This document shows positions 51,869 through 60,800 of a DNA stretch of 64,000 nt, one piece after another (positions within the stretch are counted from its first letter, which is position 1; each line of letters starts with the position of its first letter). Both the position numbers and the translations under genes were made by a program. The stretch is from Ophiura sarsii. Its lineage: Eukaryota; Echinodermata; Ophiuroidea; Amphilepidida; Ophiuridae. The notes under the pieces were generated by a model. It saw only the letters and a program-made list of their open reading frames with translations. It did not search any database and was not told the DNA's origin. The stretch lies in assembly GCA_035610835.1 (NCBI GenBank), contig CM069441.1, forward strand, positions 87,121,574 through 87,185,573, in the 5' to 3' direction.

Positions 51869-54800
51869 GTGAGTGTGAAAGACCAGGAAAGACTAAGCGT
51901 TCTCGTCGGTAGACGTGTGGACTGTATCTGCATGTGGTGTATAGTGTGTAGTAAGGGTTTTAGTATTTGACACACGAATGCTTAAAATGGTATGAAATAA
52001 AGCTTTATTGAACGGTTTATATGATTAATACATTTATAAATGCATGTAACATAAACATCGATCGACGGGTGTGTGATCTGCTTCCAGATTATGATTTATG
52101 TCAATGACAATTGACATAGGGTCCACTCCTCCATAAATCATAAATTCACATGCAACTGCTGCACTATAAATTAGGGACAGTCTATCTCAGACTATCTGTC
52201 CAGCTTCCTGATAAATAATGCCATCCATAGCTATCCATGTACGTACATGTGAACATGTTGAATAGGGATTTGTTGGTATCGAGCTAATTGTATAAAATAT
52301 ACATATTATATATTACATAACTGTGCCATTATAAACGCTATTGCTTAATTTAAAATTAATAAAATTATATACACCCCGGACTAACACAATGACACTACAG
52401 GTATCAAAACAAAATAATTAACCAGGACTTCTTTGAACGATTGGATATCTCGGATCAATATTTTGCAGTGGGTCATAGAGTGCAACGTTGTACGCTATGG
52501 AAGATAATAACAAATAACTTGATATAGATTCATCAGGATTGTTCATAAATATGTGATAAAAATGTTCTTTTGACGAATCCAATAAATAACAAATAGGCTG
52601 AGAATAACATTATATAGCCCATATTATATAAAACAAGACAATAATATTTTTACATGATGTAGTGGGCCAATGTAATAAAACCAAATAAAACATTCTTACT
52701 TTGCCTTTGCTATAGCTGAGCCCATAATAACTAATTATAAGAATATATGGTCTCAATTCAGAAAATAGCAGGATATAAGTAAAGGCTGAAGCTTTTTCAG
52801 CAAATTCCATGTACTTCCGTGCAAATTGGAAAACTTTGTTTTTAGAATAAATTATCTTTTTATAAATTTATATGGCTCTAATGCTATTGATAGATTTGTT
52901 TAATAATCCAGAAATAAATCTCGTTTCAAAAATCACAGAATATGTCCCTTCTTAAAACTGGCAAAATAATAAGACAGCACTTGACAAACATTTGATTTAG
53001 AAGTACAAGTTCATTTTATTTTTCCCACCCTGTATAGAAAAAAGTATTGGTGAACTTTGACCCATATAAAGTTACTTCCGTAATAATTGATTGGCGACTG
53101 GTTGTCATCGGGATCGGTGTTTCGTTCGTTCGTATGAACAATCAAAGTGGTTTTATGTCATCAAACATTGAATTTTTTCCAAAATTATTTGATATACAGA
53201 TAAACATACACCTCCGCTCGTACCATACCAAGATGATTTATACGGAAATTCAGTGGAACAGAACAATTTGACAGAACTTCGACATCGAGCCAGTTTACAC
53301 GACAGTGACGAAAACGTCAACATGAATCCTACCGTCGCCAGCCCGGGGATAGACGGCCTGGGCCTGGGTCGCCCTATGAGTAGGTCAAAAAGTTTCCACC
53401 GTGCTCATATAGACACGGCAATGGAATATGAACTAGACAAATTAAAGAACGATGAATCGGAGACGGGTGAAGACAGGAAGGCGAAAATGATTCGATCAAT
53501 GCCAACCACAATGCACAAAAAGAGGGAAATAAGGTGAGCTTAAAATGTGTATCCCTCTATTTTACTTATAGTTTACAGTACTCTAGGCTCTAGCCTATAA
53601 TATAATATTAATAAAATAGCCTAGGCTATGGCCTTTAAAATGCCTATATAAATTGGGCCTACTAAACGATAACAAACACAGCATTTTCTTGTCAATTTGG
53701 AACAGAAGAACTATGATCTAAACGATAAAAACAAACAAATTTTCTCGCCACTTTGCCTTGGAACTGATCGAACTATTAATTATATAGTTTCTTTAATCAG
53801 TTCAGTTCCAAATTGTCGAGAAATATTTGTTTTTTCTCTCACTGCGCTCAAAAGTAATTCAATCGTACGTCTGCGATGATGGCCACACGCAAGCGGAATA
53901 AGCCGCAGCACGCGTCACACATATGATGCACAGTGCGCTATTGGCAGTATTGCCTTCATTCATGCGCGTCCATCTATATTCATTCGCTGCGGTAAGGCGG
54001 CTTTGCCAATTTGGAACTGATCAAACTATAGTATGATTAAAAATTGAACGAACACCACGCACGCAGCACAAAGATGATCGCCCCCGAAATATTCACGCTC
54101 ATGGTTGTACGCAAAACGCTGCTTCAGTGTGTTCGTTCAATTATAAATCCGACTATAACTTAGTTATATAGGTAGATTACTTATTGAACGAACATCACAA
54201 ACGCAGTAGAAAGATGATCACGCCCGAAATTATCACGCTTAGGGTTTTTAGGCCTAAAAAAAAAAAGGTTTGATTGGCGTAACATAGAAAAAAAATAGGG
54301 TAGGTAGGTTGGATTTTTTATTGATTTTTTTAAAATCTATAAAACGTCTATGAATATACCAGCACACATATACCATACAGAGTACAGACATAAACAAATG
54401 GCACAAATACACATTTTCACTGGGTTTTTTCTTCTTTTTCTCACACACAAAAAATAAAAAGTAAAAAAAAGTAAAAAAAATGTTAACAAAAAATGTTTAG
54501 GGTCGGCGGTAAAAATAGGGTCGGTCGGGTAATACGCCAATCAAACTTTTTTTTTAGGCCTTATGGTTGTGCGCGCTTCACGCAATGTATGCAATACGCT
54601 GCTTCAATATGTTTGTTCAATTATTAATTAACCTATAGGGCAATTCCACGGTAACAGCGTGACGGTTTGGAAGATATTTTCACACTTCATGCAAATAACT
54701 TACACACTTGAATTATTCAGAACATTTTTTTTCATTGCATTTTTACTACTAATACTACTATAGTCGTCGTCAGAATACTTCGGCACTTTTTTCTGTGACA

Positions 54801-57800
54801 ACTGCGTACTGCGTAAACACGGAAGTGCGTTGTAGAACAGCGTCACAACAGCGTTATCTTTGAGCAGTTCGACGCGTCGCGACCCCGGTAATCCGATTGG
54901 CCGCGATTGTATCTATGGGTCATGAATGTCCCTGCCCACACGCTCATGAACTAGACGCGTGCGTTGGCGGTTTTAAAAAGTACCGAAGTATTCTGACGAC
55001 GACTATAGTACAACCGCTACCGTACACATAGAAAGAAGAAAAAAAGAAAAAAATCATTAACATTTATGAAATATGAATAATAATGAGTGCGGTCACAACA
55101 GCGTGACGCTAAAAAGGACATAGGTATTTTTCTCATTTATGAATGGTTAAAAACTCTGTGAACTTTTTTTTATTTTAAAGTTTCATCAGGTGGATTGTAA
55201 TTATAAGAAAGTCAGCTATAACTTCCCTGTATAAAAAAGAAAATATCTTATGATTTTAAATATGATACAATAAACAAATTTGCATACGGTAACAGCATGA
55301 CGCAAGCTTATAACCGGATATAACCAGTGTTGTGACTTGTGACTCAAGTCAAGTCAAGTTAAAGGCATATTATGTAATCTTTTCCAGGGAGCGCCTTCGA
55401 TTCATGATTTTATTTAGAAAGTAGATTTTCTTGCAGATTTACATTTCTGATCATAAATCATAAATATATTCTGAGTAACACTCAACAGAGCGATACGATT
55501 CCTAATTACTTCAAAATCATGGTTTTGGAGTGAATTTAGGGTGAAAAATAAGTTGTCGCGCAGACCTGACAGTTTATTTTCACTCTTTAAACCATTATTT
55601 TGAAGTAATTAGGAATCGTATCGCTCTGTTACTCAGAATATGATTTATGATCAGAAATGTAAATCTGCAAGAAAATATACTTTTTAAAAAGAATCATGAA
55701 CAGAGGCGGCCCCTGGAAAAGATCACATAATATGTCTTAAAGTCTTTCCCAAATTACCTCAAGCTCAACTGCTCAAGTCATTTCAAGTCATCCAATGTCA
55801 AGTCAAGTCCAGTCACTGGTTGGCTCAAGTCAACTCAAAGCAAGTAATTGATTTTGTGTTCAAGTTGCATCAAGTCATATTGCTAATCCACTATCTGATG
55901 GTCCGTGTTCAAATGTGCTTCTTCAGTTAGACAAATTAATGGATTTTTATGCAATTTGACATAATTGTTCAATTTGAATCATGTCCACTCCCAGCTCGAG
56001 CTTTAATCAGTGGCGGATACAGGGGGGGGGGGCGGGCCGAGGGGGCTGGTGCCCCCCGTAAAATTTGACAATATACCTTTTTTGTTGAGGCATAGGTTGG
56101 TTCCGTGGGTACATTTGCCACTTGTACCATGCAATTTTTTTTTGCCGGTTTTGGGACAACCACATCGCTACCCCCCCCCCCCCCCCCCCCCCCACTTCGC
56201 AGAATTTCACGAGCTGACGGCAAACAAAAATGGCGACCTTTTACTATTTTTTTGAGGTACCAATTAAAAAACCTTGGTCAGCCCCCCGTAAATTTTAATC
56301 CTGGATCCGCCACTGTTAATTAACTGATATATTATAGCAATACAGCTATTACATGTAAACTGCGCCAATAAAGTATCGAAACACTTACAAATGGTCAGAT
56401 TTATCGGAACCTGAATTAGTATGCAAAAAAATAATTAAATAATTCGAATCACAGTTATCTTCTGCGCATTTTGACACCTCTTTTGTTGCGTTATGATGTT
56501 GTTTGGCGGATTTATGGGCACTTGAGTGGCTTAAAGTCGAATTCTAAAGTTGCAAAAGCTCCTATTCACCCCAATTCCAGAAAGGAACTCGCACAAAGCA
56601 TCACACACAGACAAAATTAAGACAAAAGACACCAATTTGTTCAGCAAATTATGAGTTTTCATCAATTTTGAAACTTTTTTAGAAGTTTAGAGTCCATATT
56701 TGAATGAATTATCATAAATAAGGATGATCTTATACCAAGTACACAAAAATATCACAATTTGCTCAATAAATTGCCTAAATATAGGGATTAATACCTTTGT
56801 CATTCCGCACCGTCATTCCGCAACACGTCATTCCGCAACACGTCATTCCGCACTGTCGTTAGGGCTATTAATTAACAGAATTTTCCAATTTTTTTTTATC
56901 ATTGTGAAGCATGTCAATTGTGTGCAGAGAAAAAATAGTTAAATGAAAATAGGGTACATTTTTTTTCTTGCTATCCTAAAAAATTGTACTTTTGCGTTGC
57001 GGAATGACATGAGATTATGCAATGCATACTAATTACCTGGATTAACGAGGCTAATCGGCCGTTGATCAAAATTAAATTTATATCAAAACTTTTCCCATCA
57101 GTACTACTATGTGCCTGACATTTATTTAAACATCATACCTATGTGTCTAAAAGATATGGAATAAATAAAAACAAGCCTTTTCACTGATTTTGTAACTGCA
57201 AATATGCAAATTTATGCTAATTAGCTAGTTTATACATCAAAAAACATAGTATCGCTAAACGAACTAAAAATTCCTGAACTTTGGACTCTTGCCTACATTA
57301 TAGGCATAGAATTAAACTTTGGATGCACATTTGAAATTTTGGCTATTTGGTTGACATTTGCTTGGAATTGCCCATATGTCTTCCCAAAATGAAATATTCT
57401 TTGGTACAAGCTTGTTTAGAGCCAAAAATGTAGCTCAATCGTCCAAAATATAGCTGTAAAGTCGAAAATTTACAGTGTTTGAAACTGTGATAAAATATCA
57501 ATCCATAAAGATAAATTAAAAACAATAAAATGTATACACCGGATTGGTACATTAACCTTAATCTTATTGCCTGAACAATAAAACAACCCCAAAACCCTGA
57601 AATAATTGTAAGTACATGTAGGCATGGCAATTCATGTACATGAACATACCTAGAAGCATGTACATATGTAGGGTAGGTATAGATGGGGTGACAGGTGACG
57701 TCACACGGGGCATTTGGCCAGCAGTTACCATTGTTCTTTGCCCGGTGGTTTGCGTGCGCATCCTGTTTTGTTTAGGACCCATGCTTTTAAAACTCGCGCC

Positions 57801-60800
57801 AAAGCATTATAAAGGGCAATAAGGCATTGCGGACAGTGTTGTGGTCATGTGCTGTTCACTCAAGCATGTATCGACAGTCCAGTCCCTTCGACCGTTGCAT
57901 TTGTTGATAAACATTGCTGTCACCTCATCTATACCTGTACTGTATGTGGTAGGTAGGTGCAGTCAGAATAATGCATATCTTTGACTGATCTTTATTAGCA
58001 AGTATGACACAGCAGTGTTGGTTTTCGATGGACAGATTTCTTTCAACGTTTTTCAAGCGTGAAATATCATTTGATAAACATCCAAGTTCATTGCTCTCCA
58101 GGCGAGTGAATTCAATAACACGTTTCATTGTACATTGTTCGCTCCAATGCATCTCAAGTCATGCGGGTTACAATTTAAAAAACAGACGGTGTGAAAAGTT
58201 TGATTTGTTACTTTGGTAATTGGGAGTATGTTACCTGTTATAGTTAGTATTAATCAAATCGTATTAAAATTTTACAGATTTCATGCACAACTTTTTTCAG
58301 GGCTGTCAACTCTCCTGCGAGTCTCTCGCCTAGACAATCTTTCACCCGCTCTCCCGCCAATCATATAAAATCTCCTGCATCATAGATTTATAATATTAAA
58401 ATACTGTGTGATTAAATGATTTTTTGTTGTTGCTGGCTTCACACACATTTTTTTCTATGTGCATGTTTCAACTATTTGTTTCAACTCAACACTTTTGGGT
58501 TCACCCCCAGTTTGTTTGTTTCCAAGTGCATCACAGCCGCATGTGGCATGATACTGATAAATCATAACGGTTTGTGCACTCTCTCAGTGTAAACATTAAT
58601 AAAGTGCGTAAACCTTTATAGGACAGTCATTCGTGATTGTGACAAAATCAATTTTTCAAGCACGAGTAGGCTTACATTTATGGCCAGTGACACTTAAATC
58701 ATTAAAAGTAAAATTGTACTAAATTACTGACATTGACATGCAGTAATTGTAAACAATAGGTCAGAAAGGTCAGTTATTCAAACAATAATGAAGTTCAATT
58801 GTTATTAATTTTATGTTAAAATGGAAGTGAGCCACATGTTTACAGGATGCAGTTGGCAGGTGGATGGATGGAATTTATCAAAGCTCATACATAAGCTTTT
58901 TTTGCAGAACATGTTAATTTGTCGGGCTAAAAAAATTCACACTGTCTTTTTTGCAAACCATGTTAAATTTGTCGAGCCAAAAAAAATTCACACTGGCAGT
59001 GATGAAATCAGATGAAGAAAGCAAACATAAAATAGTAATGGCATTTTATCATATCATTAGGCCAAAAAAAAGAAAGAGTTGTGTTGCCCTCAGCGACCGA
59101 CCCTAAAATCGTAAAAACTAGGGTCGCATTTTTTTTTTTTCCAATTTTTTTTCCCCCTTTTTTTTAATTTAATTTTTTTTAGATTTAAATTTGATTAAAA
59201 GTGTCTAAATGTTACTATTTCTTGCTGGAAATGAATAAATAAGCCTAAATAAATGTTTTTTAGACTATTGTTACACTAGAAACATTAGTTAAATTGACAT
59301 ATGGGCATATACCAATTTTGTCTTGCCATAAACCAAATATTTTTCAGCCCAAAAAAAAAGAATTGAAAAAAAAAAGTGAAAAAAAAAAAGTGAAAAAAAA
59401 ATTTGAAAAAAAAGAAGATTTCCGACCGACCGACCCAAATTAAAATTTTTGGCACTTGAGGGCAACACAACATTATTCTTTTTTTGGCCTTAAATGAGTG
59501 CGGGAGGGTTTTCAAACAAAATCAATAATATATCAACTAATAATATATCAACTGTCATTAACATCTATGATAGTCTACTGTGTGGGTATTTGTAGACTAG
59601 CAGGTGTTTTTAAGAACGCAAGGTGGGCGGAGTAAATAGTGGTTATATCATCTTTGCCATACAATATAAAGTTTCCGCCATGAGGCTTTCAATTTATGCA
59701 ATCTTTATTTTTAAATCATATTTTTAGGGTCTACATGCGTATTTAGGATCAACTGCCGCACTAATTGAAAGAATGTGTTAATATTAATAGGATCCATCAT
59801 TAATTTGTTTCATTTCCCCGTGCAAAAAAAGTAATTAAAAAGGAAAAATTGCACATTCTCAAATATAGCTGTATCCAACTTTTAAAATGCCATTATTTCA
59901 GAGGATGAGGCTGATGTTTTGATGGTGATGTGAAAGCTTGATTTTCGTACATATTCTTACGATGTACATGTATTATCAAACTTATGTTCTCCCTTTTTCC
60001 AGCAGTAGTAGAATTTATGAGAAATGGATTCTAGCATGTGTGTGATATTTCAACAGGATTTTAGCAGTTGAATTCCATATTGGGGGGGGGGGGGGGGGAG
60101 TGGGGACTGATGGTTGCACTGACAGTGGAAAGGGGTATATATGTGCTGCCCTGAAGACTCCCTTTTGAGCCTGCATCAGCTCTTAGACAGACCCCCATTT
60201 TATTGAAAATTCAAATATCGCAAATATTTTCATTCCGAAGCCCCAATTGTTGAAACGTTTGCGTTCTAAAACCCGAACTTTTCCAAAATTTGCGTTCATA
60301 CTAGATCAAATTTTAAAAACAAAGAAGTAGACCTACTTTTTCACGAAAATCAGTTCATACATGTAAAACCCTTTTTTGAGACCCTGGGTGGCACACCCCT
60401 ACAAACAAACAAAAGTTGGCCCCCCCCAGGTTCCATATAACCTCCAAAATCCATGGATCGGAAATAAAGTTCTGGTGGCAATAGTGAATGTAAAAATTGT
60501 TAAGTGAGCCCTTGTTAGGGGGCCGTCATTTTCTTCGGGAGGGGGGGGGGGGGCCCACAAATATGGTGGGGGGGGGCATAATTTTGTAAAATCTAAAATA
60601 GGGGGGTTATAGTTTTGTGTAGCAATTCAGATTCTAACATTTCAAAACGGCACATTTTTTCGCCTTCGCGCGCATTCATCCAAGCATATCCCTTATAAAT
60701 AAATGTACATATTTACAACACCTTTCCTGTTTATTTTTCATTATTTGCTATTTTAGTCTTTAAAAAATCTAACTTCGATAGGCCGGGGGGGGGGGGGGGG

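Noticed and set aside
53047..53271. Plus-strand frame MVNFDPYKVTSVIIDW... as the TMC-B start
   Set aside because: It is in a different frame from exon 2; a short upstream exon at 51829 fits the splice phase better.
55969..56323. Open frames with polyglycine or polyproline runs
   Set aside because: They are produced by poly-C/poly-G tracts inside a hAT-like MITE.
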